Part shown: positions 47,544-55,984 of the stretch, one piece after another
Layout of the letters: every line of letters starts with the position of its first letter
Position numbering within the stretch: position 1 is the first letter of the stretch
Assembly (NCBI GenBank): GCA_963727465.1
Contig: CAVSGL010000003.1
Coordinates: forward strand, 372,001 to 436,000
DNA: 64,000 nt
From: VRUE01 sp963727465
GTDB taxonomy: Bacteria; Actinomycetota; Thermoleophilia; Solirubrobacterales; 70-9
Direction: 5' to 3'
Notes under the pieces: generated by a model
Databases searched by the model: none
The model's input: the letters and a program-made list of their open reading frames with translations, nothing else
Told to the model about the DNA's origin: nothing
Position numbers and translations under genes: made by a program

Positions 47544-48244
47544 GCAGCGGCCGCATCCTGATCGCCGACGACGAGCCCTCGGTGCGGGACTCGGTCGGCT
47601 ACGCGCTCGCCCAGGAGGGCTTCGAGGTGACGCCGGTCGCCGACGGCGACGAGGCGGCGCTGCGGGTCGGCGACGGCATCCCCTACGACCTGCTGATCCT
47701 CGACATCATGATGCCCGGCCCGAGCGGCCTCGACATCTGCCGCGACGTGCGCTCGCGCAGCGCCGTGCCGATCATCCTGCTGACGGCCAAGGACGCCGAG
47801 GTCGACAAGGTCGTCGGGCTCGAGGTCGGCGCCGACGACTACGTGACCAAGCCGTTCTCGGTGCGCGAGCTGCTCGGCCGCGTGCGCGCCCAGCTGCGCC
47901 GCCGCGAGCTCGACCGGGCGCCGCTCACGGATGCGGCCAGGGTCGAGGCCGGCCCGGTCGCGATCGACCTCGTTCGCCACGTCGCCACGGTGCGCGGCGA
48001 GCCGGTCAGCCTGACCCGCTCCGAGTTCCAGCTGCTGCGCCTCCTGGTCGGCCACGCCGGCGAGGTGTTCCCGCGGCGCCAGATCATGGAGGAGCTCTGG
48101 CAGACCGAATTCGACGGCGACGAGCGCGCCTGCGACGTCCACATCTCCAACCTGCGCCAGAAGGTCGAGCGCGACCCCCAGGACCCCGAGCTGATCGTCA
48201 CCGTGCGCGGCGTCGGCTACAAGTTCGAAGGCGGCGCGAGCTGA
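47540..48244 (+). CDS. OmpR/PhoB-family response regulator
   Basis: 234 residues. The receiver has ADDEPSVRDSV, the acceptor aspartate in LLILDIMMPGPSG (residue 55), and K in YVTKPFSVRELL. The winged-helix DNA-binding domain ends with RRQIMEELWQTEFDGDERACDVHISNLRQKVERDP (in part). Coupled to the kinase upstream. Confidence 0.95.
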   Translation: MSSGRILIADDEPSVRDSVGYALAQEGFEVTPVADGDEAALRVGDGIPYDLLILDIMMPGPSGLDICRDVRSRSAVPIILLTAKDAEVDKVVGLEVGADDYVTKPFSVRELLGRVRAQLRRRELDRAPLTDAARVEAGPVAIDLVRHVATVRGEPVSLTRSEFQLLRLLVGHAGEVFPRRQIMEELWQTEFDGDERACDVHISNLRQKVERDPQDPELIVTVRGVGYKFEGGAS

Positions 48245-48316
48245 TCCGTCTCGTTTGACCCCCGCCGCCGCCTGCCCAGGTTTCGGTATTCCCTATTGCT
48301 GCTCTGTGCCGACCCG

Positions 48317-48337
48317 AATGCGCCATATAGGCGCATT
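48317..48337. repeat. Short hairpin resembling the family B core
   Basis: Perfect 8-bp stem aatgcgcc/ggcgcatt with loop atata. The stretch ccatataggcgcatt (48323-48337) matches the core of the family B repeat at 14 of 15 positions. It lies 73 bp after the response regulator stop; terminator function is possible but there is no T-run. Confidence 0.5.
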
Positions 48338-48399
48338 GCGGCCTCTTCTGAGGCGCATAGTCTTCAGCCGGGAAAACCTACCAGGGAGGGGCAGGAGCA

Positions 48400-49218
48400 A
48401 TGGGAGCGAATCGAGCTGTTGGACTACGCCTGCGATCGGTCATACCGGCTGTCGTGGCGGGGCTGGCGATACTTGGGCTGATTTCGACCGCGTCCGCGGG
48501 CGCGAGCGAATACACGCCGCTGTTCGCGAATTGCCCGACGGAAAACCCGGAAGTCAAGAAGTGCCTTCACAACGTGGTCACCGGGGGCGAGGTGACGCTG
48601 GGCAGGCGTACCGTGCCGGTCACCGGGGAAACCGTCGTTCAGGGGGGCTACTCGAAACCGGTCGCGGGCGTTTCGGCGTTCTTCGGCGCGGCCAATGGCC
48701 AGACTCTGATGTCGGAACCGATCTCGGTCCTCCATCTCGGTCCGGTCTCGGTCGACGCGACGGTTGAGCTCGCGGGCTCTCCGGAAGACATCCGGGGGAG
48801 CGAAGTCGGCCTGCTCACCGGGTTCGCGCCGGCGATCGGGCTGCCCGTCAAGATCCACCTCGAAAGCCGGCTGTTGGGCGACCACTGCTACATCGGCTCC
48901 GACAGCGAACCGATCGTCTGGCAGCTGACGACCGGCACCACGGCGCCGCCGCCGCCGAACGAGCCGATCACCGGTGCGCCTGGCCAGACTGAAATCCTGC
49001 TGGAAGGGAGAGTGCTCGGTCACAGCGGCGTGAGGCTGGTCGACAACTCCTGGGCCGCGCCCGGCGCCAGCGGCTGCGGCCTGGTGGCTCACCGCGGGAT
49101 CAACCGGATGGTCGATGCTCTGTTCGGCCTGCCCTCGCCGGCGGGAAGCAACACCGTGATCCTCGACCCCGCTTCGGTCCACCTGGCCACGGCGGCAGCC
49201 GTCCGCAACGGCCTCTAG
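48400..49218 (+). CDS. Secreted protein of unknown function
   Basis: 272 residues with a clear signal peptide (VIPAVVAGLAILGLISTASA, then GASEYTP). The mature part is beta-rich with four cysteines (ANCPTENPEVKKC, GDHCYIG, GASGCGL), likely two disulfides. A Pro/Thr linker (TTGTTAPPPPNEPITGAPG) separates two parts. It resembles secreted hypothetical proteins seen in Solirubrobacterales, but I cannot assign a function. An upstream GGGAGGGGCAGGAG region gives a good ribosome site. Confidence 0.85.
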   Translation: MGANRAVGLRLRSVIPAVVAGLAILGLISTASAGASEYTPLFANCPTENPEVKKCLHNVVTGGEVTLGRRTVPVTGETVVQGGYSKPVAGVSAFFGAANGQTLMSEPISVLHLGPVSVDATVELAGSPEDIRGSEVGLLTGFAPAIGLPVKIHLESRLLGDHCYIGSDSEPIVWQLTTGTTAPPPPNEPITGAPGQTEILLEGRVLGHSGVRLVDNSWAAPGASGCGLVAHRGINRMVDALFGLPSPAGSNTVILDPASVHLATAAAVRNGL

Positions 49219-49226
49219 CGAGCGAC

Positions 49227-49268
49227 GCCGCCCCCTTCCCCGGCGTCCGTGTCGGGAGAGGGGGCGGC
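49227..49268. terminator. GC-rich stem-loop after the secreted-protein gene
   Basis: Arms gccgccccc (49227-49235) and gggggcggc (49260-49268) pair perfectly, with partial inner pairing ttccc/gggaga. It starts 9 bp after the stop at 49218. Probably the terminator; no T-run follows. Confidence 0.55.
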
Positions 49269-49294
49269 GCGCCGAGCGCCGGTAGGCTTCGGGT

Positions 49295-49501
49295 GTGAGC
49301 ACGAACCGGAGCCCGAGCGCGGACGAGGCGATGGCGATCGCAGCGGCGATCGCGCGCTTCGAGGCGGATACGGCGCCGGTGGAGGTTGCGGCCGAGGGGG
49401 AGGCGGTGAGCCCGTGGCAGCGGGCGGCGCTGGCCGAGGGGGTCGGCGCGAAGGGCATCGTTCGCAGGCACCTAGAAGGAGGGACGCAATGGCAGTCGTG
49501 A
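49295..49501 (+). CDS. Small protein, possibly acyl-CoA carboxylase epsilon-like
   Basis: 68 residues from a GTG at 49295. SADEAMAIAAAIARFEADTAPV and SPWQRAALAEGVGAKG resemble short proteins that accompany acyl-CoA carboxylase beta subunits in Thermoleophilia, but there is no carboxyltransferase beside it here. Its end overlaps the dodecin start by 13 bp. The family guess is weak. Confidence 0.4.
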   Translation: MSTNRSPSADEAMAIAAAIARFEADTAPVEVAAEGEAVSPWQRAALAEGVGAKGIVRRHLEGGTQWQS

Positions 49502-49698
49502 AAATCATCGAGCTCGTCGGCAGCTCGAAGACCTCAACCGACGACGCGGCGAAACAGGCGCTCAACCAAGCGCAGGGCACGCTGCGCAACATCCGCGCCG
49601 TCGACATCGTCTCGACCGGCATCCGGGGCGAGAACCTCGACGAGTACCGGGCCCACGTGCGGGTCGCATTCCTGGTCGAGGGGACCGAGGTCGACTGA
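49489..49698 (+). CDS. Dodecin (flavin-binding)
   Basis: 69 residues, start ATG at 49489 after AAGGAGGG. VKIIELVGSSKTSTDDAAKQALNQAQGTLRNI and EYRAHVRVAFLVEG are dodecin signatures. It forms a hollow 12-mer that stores flavins. The stop and the next ATG share bases (tgATG). Confidence 0.93.
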   Translation: MAVVKIIELVGSSKTSTDDAAKQALNQAQGTLRNIRAVDIVSTGIRGENLDEYRAHVRVAFLVEGTEVD

Positions 49699-50096
49699 TG
49701 GCCGACGAGGTGCGAGCGGTCTCCGGCGAGGAAGCGCAGAAGCTGGTCGAGGACGGCGCCCAGCTGGTCGACGTGCGCGCCGACCACGAGTGGGAGGCGG
49801 GACACATCGCCGGCGCCGTCCACCTGCCGCTCGACGAGCTTGCCGGACGCGCCGGCGAGCTCGACCGCGATCGCCCGGTCGTCGTCTACTGTCGCGGCGG
49901 CAGTCGCTGCGAGATGGCGGCCGAGGCGCTCGCCGCGGCCGGTTTCGACGCCGCAAAGCTGAGCGAGGGGATCGTCGGCTGGGCCGAGGCGGATCTGCCG
50001 CTTGAGCCGGAGGGGGCGCGGGTCGCCGAGTCCGGCGAGGCGGCGGAGGTCCTGCACGCGTCCCGCCGCCTTCCGCCGGGCGACCCGCCTGCCTGA
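49698..50096 (+). CDS. Rhodanese-domain protein
   Basis: 132 residues, single rhodanese domain: LVDVRADHEWEAGHIAGAVHLPLDEL, and the active-site cysteine loop in VVYCRGGSRCEMAAEALA. It transfers sulfane sulfur. It sits directly before the sulfite reductase cluster and is coupled to dodecin by a one-base overlap, suggesting a role in sulfur handling. Confidence 0.92.
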   Translation: MADEVRAVSGEEAQKLVEDGAQLVDVRADHEWEAGHIAGAVHLPLDELAGRAGELDRDRPVVVYCRGGSRCEMAAEALAAAGFDAAKLSEGIVGWAEADLPLEPEGARVAESGEAAEVLHASRRLPPGDPPA

Positions 50097-50165
50097 GCAA
50101 CGACGCCGGCAGCGCCAAAATTTAAATCCCCTAATCCCAATCAGGTTTTGCTATTTTCCTGGTTC

Positions 50166-52007
50166 GTGGAGGTCGTCGTCGATCAGGACAAGCGGCAGAG
50201 CGGCAAGGGCCGCACGGGCACGCTCGAGAACCCGGAGACCTACGAGAACGTCCCCGGGCACGTGATCCCGATCATCGAGCGCGAGTTCGACGACTTCGAC
50301 TCAGAAGCCGAGCAGTTCCTCGCCGGCGAGCTGGCCGAGGACCAGTTCATCGGCTTCCGGCTCAAACAGGGCGTCTACGGCCAGCGCCAGGCCGACGTGC
50401 AGATGGTCCGCGTCAAGCTCCCCTTCGGCGGCGTCACGCCGGAGCAGATGGAGATGTTCGGCCAGGTGGTCGAGCAGTACGCGCCCCTGAACAAGGGCCA
50501 CATCACGACCCGCCAGAACATCCAGATCCACCACGTGCCGCTGCGCGACATGGAGGCGCTGATCCGCGAGATCTCCTCGGTCGGCCTCTCCTCGCGCGAG
50601 GGCTGCGGCAACACGGTGCGCAACGTCACCGGCGACCCCTGGGCCGGCGTCGCCGCCGACGAGGTCTTCGACCCGACGCCGTACGCCGGCGCCTACGTCC
50701 GCTACTTCGTCCGCCACCCGACGACGCAGCTGATGCCGCGCAAGATCAAGACCGCCTTCACCGGCTCCGACGAGGACCGGGCGATCACCGGCATCCACGA
50801 CATCGCCTTCATCAGCCGCGAACGCGACGGCGTCAAGGGCTTCGAGGTCCGGGTCGGCGGCGGCACCTCGATCATGGCCCGCGTCGCGCCGACGCTCTAC
50901 GAGTTCGTCGAGGCCGACAACGGCGACTACCTCAAGGTCGCCGAGGCGGCGCTGCGGATCTTCGACCGCCAGGAGTGGCTGCGCGTCAACCGCGCCCGCG
51001 CCCGGATCAAGGTGCTGATCGACAAGATCGGCATCGAGGCCTTCCGCGAGCAGGTCGAGCAGGAGCTCGAGGGCGAGTGGGTCGCGGAGCGCGGCTTCGA
51101 CGCCGAGCTGGTCGAGCGCCTGCGCTTCGAGGACGACGAGGAGGAGCGCGCTCCCGAGCCGCCGCTTCAGCCCGCCTCGCCCAACGGCGACCGCACCGAG
51201 TTCGACCGCTTTCTCGAAGGCAACGTGCAGCCGCAGCGCCAGGAGGGCTTCGTCGCGGTCGAGGTCAAGATCGAGCGCGGCGACCTGACCCCGCAGCAGT
51301 TCCGCGGCCTGGCGGCGATCATGCGCGAGCTCACCGGCGGCTACGCGCGCAGCACCGTGCAGCAGAACCTCGTCCTGCGCTGGGTGCGCGACGAGTCGCT
51401 CTACGAGGTCTGGCAGCGGCTGGCGGCGCTCGGCCTGGCCGAGCCCGGCGCGCGCGAGATCACCGACACGGTCAGCTGCCCCGGCACCGACAGCTGCAAA
51501 CTCGGCATCACCAGCTCGATGGGGCTCAACCGGGCGATCAAGCAGCGGGTCGAGGAGATGGAGATCGACGACCCGCTGACCCGCAGGATCCACATCAAGA
51601 TGAGCGGCTGCCCCAACGGCTGCTCCCAGCACCACATCGCCAACATCGGCTTCTACGGCGCCTCGCTGAAAGTCGGCGGCCGCCAGATGCCCGCTTACAT
51701 CCCGCACATCGGCGGCAACTACGAGGGCGGCGAGGTGATCTTCGGCACGCGGCTGAAATCGCGCCTGCCGGCCAAGCGGGTCCCCGAGGCGGTCGAGCGC
51801 TGGCTGCGGCTGTACGAGGGCGAGCGCGCCGAGGGCGAGGAGTTCAACGCCTTCGCCGAGCGCGCCGGCGCGGCCCGCTTCGAAGCGGAGGTCAAGGACC
51901 TGACGCTGCCGGCCGAGTTCAGCCTCGAGACGCTACAGCAGTTCATCGACTGGAACCGCTCCAGCCCCTACAAGGTGGAGCGGGGCGAGGGCGAGTGCGC
52001 GATATGA
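50166..52007 (+). CDS. Ferredoxin-dependent sulfite/nitrite reductase
   Basis: About 613 residues from the GTG at 50166 (VEVVVDQDKRQSGKG); a TTG at 50148 would give 619. Two repeated siroheme-protein halves, with GHITTRQNIQIHHVPL in the first. Siroheme/4Fe-4S cysteines are in VSCPGTDSCKLG and MSGCPNGCSQHH. The neighbouring cysH, sat and cysC make sulfite reduction to sulfide far more likely than nitrite. The upstream region is AT-rich with a TATTTT at 50152-50157, close enough that the message may be nearly leaderless. Confidence 0.93.
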   Translation: MEVVVDQDKRQSGKGRTGTLENPETYENVPGHVIPIIEREFDDFDSEAEQFLAGELAEDQFIGFRLKQGVYGQRQADVQMVRVKLPFGGVTPEQMEMFGQVVEQYAPLNKGHITTRQNIQIHHVPLRDMEALIREISSVGLSSREGCGNTVRNVTGDPWAGVAADEVFDPTPYAGAYVRYFVRHPTTQLMPRKIKTAFTGSDEDRAITGIHDIAFISRERDGVKGFEVRVGGGTSIMARVAPTLYEFVEADNGDYLKVAEAALRIFDRQEWLRVNRARARIKVLIDKIGIEAFREQVEQELEGEWVAERGFDAELVERLRFEDDEEERAPEPPLQPASPNGDRTEFDRFLEGNVQPQRQEGFVAVEVKIERGDLTPQQFRGLAAIMRELTGGYARSTVQQNLVLRWVRDESLYEVWQRLAALGLAEPGAREITDTVSCPGTDSCKLGITSSMGLNRAIKQRVEEMEIDDPLTRRIHIKMSGCPNGCSQHHIANIGFYGASLKVGGRQMPAYIPHIGGNYEGGEVIFGTRLKSRLPAKRVPEAVERWLRLYEGERAEGEEFNAFAERAGAARFEAEVKDLTLPAEFSLETLQQFIDWNRSSPYKVERGEGECAI

Positions 52008-52702
52008 CCCCCGTGGCGACAGCCCCGGAGGAGATCGACGCCGAGGCCGTCGCCGCCGAGCTGGAGGACAAGGGCGCGACCGAGGCGATCGAGTGGATGT
52101 TCGAGACCTTCGGCGAGAGCCACTACATCGCCTGCTCGTTCCAGAAGACGAGCTCGGTGACGGCCCACCTGGCCAGCCGGATCAACCCCGAGGCGCGCTT
52201 CTTCTACCTCGACACCGAGCTCCTCTTCGATGAGAGCTACGAGACCCGCGACCGGCTCGCGGAGGCGCTCGGGGTCGAGTTCGACCGCTTCCACAACCTC
52301 AGCCTCGCCGAGCAGGCGGCGCAGTACGGCGACGAGCTCTGGCAGAGCGACCCGGACGCCTGCTGCGGCCTGCGCAAGGTCGAGCCGATGCGCCGCGCGC
52401 TCTCTTCCGTAGACTGCTGGCTCGCCGGCGTCCGCCGTGAGGACTCAGCCAGCCGCGCAAAGACCCCCAAGTTCGCCTGGGACAAGCGCTTTGAGCTGTG
52501 GAAGCTGAACCCGATCGCGGACTGGACCGAGCGCGACGTCTGGAACTACATCCGTGAGCACCACCTCCCGTACAACCCGTTGCACGATCGCGGCTACCCG
52601 TCGATCGGCTGCACCCACTGCACGAAGCCGGTCGGGCCGGGAGGCTCGCCGCGCGCCGGGCGCTGGGCGGGTCTCGAGAAGACCGAGTGCGGGATCAACT
52701 AG
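52004..52702 (+). CDS. cysH: Phosphoadenosine/adenosine phosphosulfate reductase
   Basis: 232 residues, overlapping the sulfite reductase by 4 nt. IACSFQKTSSVTAHLA is the PP-loop. DACCGLRKVEP and IGCTHCTKPV give the CC...CxxC set of a 4Fe-4S cluster, which marks the APS-reducing type. The C-terminal GLEKTECGIN carries the catalytic cysteine. It reduces APS to sulfite. Confidence 0.95.
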   Translation: MTPVATAPEEIDAEAVAAELEDKGATEAIEWMFETFGESHYIACSFQKTSSVTAHLASRINPEARFFYLDTELLFDESYETRDRLAEALGVEFDRFHNLSLAEQAAQYGDELWQSDPDACCGLRKVEPMRRALSSVDCWLAGVRREDSASRAKTPKFAWDKRFELWKLNPIADWTERDVWNYIREHHLPYNPLHDRGYPSIGCTHCTKPVGPGGSPRAGRWAGLEKTECGIN

Positions 52703-52759
52703 CGGCGTCTGCGCGCGCATTCGAAAGACTTCCTTCCCCCGAACGTTGCTGAGGAGCAC

Positions 52760-53836
52760 ATGAGCGAGACGATGACCGAGCTTTCCCTGACCCTTTCCGA
52801 GCGCCACACGGCCGACTTCGAGATGATCGGCAACGGCGGCTTTGCGCCGCTGGCCGGCTTCCAGGGCGCCGCCGACTGGGAGCGCGTCTGCGCCGAGATG
52901 CGCACCGCCGACGGCCAGTACTGGCCGATCCCGATCACCCTGGCGACCGAGCTCGAGTGCGAGGTCGGCGACGTCGTCTCGCTCTCCAGCGACGAAGGCA
53001 AGCCGCTGGGCCGGATCAGGGTCGAGGAGATCTTCGAGCGTGACGTCAAGCGCGAGGCCGAACAGGTCTACGGCACCGCCGACGAGGCCCACCCGGGCGT
53101 CGCCGCGATCTACGAGGAGGGCAACCGCTGCATCGCCGGCCCGATCGAGGTCGACGCGCTGCCCGACCACGAGGACGCCTTCATGAGCCGCTACATGACG
53201 GCGCCCGAGACCAAGGCCGAGTTCGAGCGCCGCGGCTGGAATCGCGTCGTCGCCTTCCAGACCCGCAACCCGATCCACCGCGCCCACGAGTACCTGACCA
53301 AGGCCGCGCTGGAGACCTGCGACGGGCTCTTCATCCAGCCGCTGATCGGCAAGACCAAGGCCGGCGACATCCCCGCCGACGTGCGCATGCGCTGCTACGA
53401 GGTGCTGATGGAGAACTACTACCCGAACGACCGGGTGATGCTCGGCGTCAAGCCGGCGAAGATGCACTACGCCGGCCCGCGCGAGGCGGTGCTGCACGCG
53501 ATCGTCCGCCGCAACTACGGCGCCACCCACTTCATCGTCGGCCGCGACCACGCCGGGGTCGGCGACTACTACGGCACCTACGACGCGCAGAAGATCTTCG
53601 ACGACATCGACATCGCCGAGCTCGGGATCGAACCGCTGTTCTTCGAGCACAGCTTCTGGTGCAACGAGTGCGAGGGGATGGCGTCGGGCAAGACCTGCCC
53701 GCACGACTCCGACGCGCACGTGTTCCTCAGCGGCACCAAGGTCCGCGAGATGCTCGGCAACGGCGAAAGGCCGCCGCACGAGTTCTCTCGCGCCGAGGTG
53801 GCCGACATCCTGATCGACGCCTACAAGGAGGACTGA
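52760..53836 (+). CDS. sat: Sulfate adenylyltransferase (ATP sulfurylase)
   Basis: 358 residues, homo-oligomeric type. FQTRNPIHRAHEYLTKAAL and FIVGRDHAGVGDYYG are the ATP-binding motifs, with FWCNECEGMASGKTCPHD near the end. It makes APS from sulfate. The ATG at 52760 follows GAGGAGC. Confidence 0.96.
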   Translation: MSETMTELSLTLSERHTADFEMIGNGGFAPLAGFQGAADWERVCAEMRTADGQYWPIPITLATELECEVGDVVSLSSDEGKPLGRIRVEEIFERDVKREAEQVYGTADEAHPGVAAIYEEGNRCIAGPIEVDALPDHEDAFMSRYMTAPETKAEFERRGWNRVVAFQTRNPIHRAHEYLTKAALETCDGLFIQPLIGKTKAGDIPADVRMRCYEVLMENYYPNDRVMLGVKPAKMHYAGPREAVLHAIVRRNYGATHFIVGRDHAGVGDYYGTYDAQKIFDDIDIAELGIEPLFFEHSFWCNECEGMASGKTCPHDSDAHVFLSGTKVREMLGNGERPPHEFSRAEVADILIDAYKED

Positions 53837-53843
53837 CTCAAAA

Positions 53844-54401
53844 ATGGCTGGTGAGAAGGGCTTCACCCTCTGGTTCACCGGACTCTCCGGAGCCGGCAAG
53901 ACGACGATCTCCCGCCTGCTGGAGGGACACCTGCGCGAGCGCGGCTCGAAGCTGGAGATCCTCGACGGCGACGTCGTGCGCGAAAACCTCTCCAAGGGGC
54001 TCGGCTTCTCGAAAGAGGATCGCGACACCAACATTCGCCGGATCGCCTTCGTCGCCGACCTGCTCAGCCGCAACGGCGTGCCGGTGATCACCGCGGCGAT
54101 CTCCCCCTACGCGGAGATCCGCGCCGAGGCGCGCGACCTGATGGGCGACCGCTTCATCGAGGTCTTCGTCAAGGCGTCGGTCGACACCTGCGCCGAGCGC
54201 GACGTCAAGGGCCTCTACGCGAAAGCCTTTGCCGGCGAGATCAAGGAATTCACCGGCGTGTCCGACCCCTACGAGGCGCCGGACAACCCCGAGGTGACCT
54301 GCGATACCGAAAGCGAGACCGCCGAGGAATCGGCGCAGAAGCTGCTCGAGTACCTCGAGTCGCGCGGCCTGATCCCCGAGCACGCGCCGGCTTCGGCGTA
54401 G
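53844..54401 (+). CDS. cysC: Adenylyl-sulfate kinase
   Basis: 185 residues. P-loop TGLSGAGKTTISR, LDGDVVRENLSKGLGFSKED, and RRIAFVADLLSRNGV. It makes PAPS from APS. Since CysH looks like an APS reductase, PAPS may serve sulfotransferases rather than assimilation. It follows sat by 7 bp. Confidence 0.95.
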   Translation: MAGEKGFTLWFTGLSGAGKTTISRLLEGHLRERGSKLEILDGDVVRENLSKGLGFSKEDRDTNIRRIAFVADLLSRNGVPVITAAISPYAEIRAEARDLMGDRFIEVFVKASVDTCAERDVKGLYAKAFAGEIKEFTGVSDPYEAPDNPEVTCDTESETAEESAQKLLEYLESRGLIPEHAPASA

Positions 54402-54413
54402 GCCGTCCCGACA

Positions 54414-54460
54414 GCGCGGTAGAGCTTTTCGCCGGATAGCGACGAAAAGCTCTACCGCGC
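54414..54460. repeat. Palindromic element, family A, intergenic copy after cysC
   Basis: Perfect 18-bp arms (gcgcggtagagcttttcg at 54414-54431; reverse complement at 54443-54460) and an 11-nt loop. The reverse complement shares 25 identical bases with nuoN at 1542-1566. It lies 12 bp after cysC and may act as its terminator, though no T-run follows. Confidence 0.9.
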
Positions 54461-54498
54461 CTCTTGACGGACGCGGGCGATTCCGTAAGGTGCGGAGC

Positions 54499-55085
54499 GT
54501 GAGGTGGGGAATCGGAATCGCGCTGCTTGCGATTGCGCTGGCGGTGCCGGGGAGCGCGGCGGCGTTCGGGCCGTTGTCGAGCTTCGGGACGCCGGCAACG
54601 GGCTCGGGCAGCTAGGCTCGCCGAGCGGGATCGCGGTTGCGGCCGACGGGACCACGTACGTCAGCGACTTCGAAAACCAGAGGGTCTCGGTCTTCAGGGC
54701 CGACGGCACCTTTCTGCGCACGATCGGCGTCGGCGAGCTGAGCGCGCCCACCGGTTTGGCGCTGGGCCCCGAAGGCGACCTCTTCGTCGCCACTACTTCG
54801 CCACCGGGTCTATGTCTTCTCGCCGGACGGTGGCTTCGTGCGCACGATCGGCGAATCTGGGGAAGGGGCCGGCTCCCTTGAACTGCCCGGCGGCCTTGCT
54901 TTCGACGCCGCGGGTCTGCTGAACGTCGCCGACGGCGGCAACCACCGGATCGACGTCTTCACCCCTGACTGCGTGTTCGAGCGGGCAATCGGCAAGGAAG
55001 TCGAGTTCGGCGGCACGGCGAATGTCTACTCTCCCTCCGGGTGCAGGGCAGGTGTCGAAGACGGCTCAGCCGGGGCGATTGCCGG
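54499..55085 (+). pseudogene. NHL-repeat secreted protein, truncated and frameshifted
   Basis: It begins at a GTG at 54499 with a signal peptide (WGIGIALLAIALAVPGSAAA). NHL beta-propeller units follow in other frames: GLGQLGSPSGIAVAADGTTYVSDFENQRVSVF, then PTGLALGPEGDLFVA, then FVRTIGESGEGAGSLELPGGLAFDAAGLLNVADGGNHRIDVF (all in part). At least two frame changes are needed (near 54580 and near 54795). The last NHL wording, FERAIGKEVEFGG and CRAGVEDGSAGAI, stops abruptly and continues in frame into Fic-protein sequence. A truncated gene. Confidence 0.7.
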
Positions 55086-55983
55086 CCCGAACGCGGCCGA
55101 GGCGATCTGGCGCGGTATCTGGCTCGAGGAGGCGCACAACTCGACCGCGATCGAGGGCAACACCCTGGTCCTCAAGCAGGTCGCCCAGCTGCTCGAGGAG
55201 GGCCGGGCGGTCGGCAACAAGGAGTTGAGCGAATACCTCGAGGTGCGCGGCTACGCCGATGCCGCGAACTGGGTGTACGGGCACGGAATACGGCCGGGAG
55301 ACTGGGGCGGGGAGGAGCTGGTCACGCTCGCCGAGCTGCGGGAGGTCCATTCGCTCGCGATGACTCCCGTCTGGGACGTCGCGCCTCATCCGCAGGCGTC
55401 TGCCCGCGAGCGTCCCGGCTCCTTCCGCGAGCACGACATTGAGGCTTTCCCCGCGGGAATGAGGCCGCCTGAATGGCCGCAGGTGCCGGCGCTGGTCGAC
55501 GACTGGATCGCCGATGCGCGGGCGTTGCGGGATGCCGAGCCGACCGAGCTCATCGAGGCGTTGGCGGCGCTGCACGCGCGCTTCGAGCAGATTCATCCCT
55601 TTCTCGACGGCGACGGACGCGCCGACTCGCCGCCTGCTGCACCTGCTGCTGGGTCGGCTGGGATTCCGCCCAGCGGCCTGCGACGCAACTCAGGAACGGC
55701 ACCGCGGCGCTGTTCGTGCGCGTCTTCGACCGGGCGCTGATCCTGCGTGGCCGGGGGATACGCGATTGGCGCGCGTCCTCGACAGCCTCGACAACGCGTG
55801 CGGTTGCCGATCAAGCCGCTGGTGCGGCTGCGGCACTACCTGAAGCGCCACCGCAAGGGCCGGATCCGCGGTCAGGTTCCTTCGGGCGGCTCAAGGCGGT
55901 GAAGGTCGAGGAGCTGGAAAAGCTGGCGCTCCTCCGCAGCCTGGGTCGCCGAATACGTCGCCGGGCGCTACAAGCGCAGCTGA
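55086..55983 (+). pseudogene. Fic-family protein, fused to the NHL remnant and frameshifted
   Basis: NAAEAIWRGIWLEEAHNSTAIEGNTL starts the recognisable part; STAIEGN is the inhibitory-helix motif of Fic proteins. HARFEQIHPFLDGDGRA followed, after one extra base near 55625, by TRRLLHLLLGRLGFRPA gives the catalytic H-P-F-x-x-G-x-G-R-x-x-R motif of AMP-transferases. At least three further frame changes follow before a plausible end (AAWVAEYVAGRYKRS) at 55983. The expected N-terminal 30 or so residues are missing. Either decayed or badly sequenced. Confidence 0.65.
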
Positions 55984-55984
55984 G

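Noticed and set aside
50097..50165. SAM riboswitch ahead of the sulfate-assimilation genes
   Set aside because: Only about 70 bp separates the rhodanese stop and the sulfite reductase start; too short and without a visible aptamer fold.
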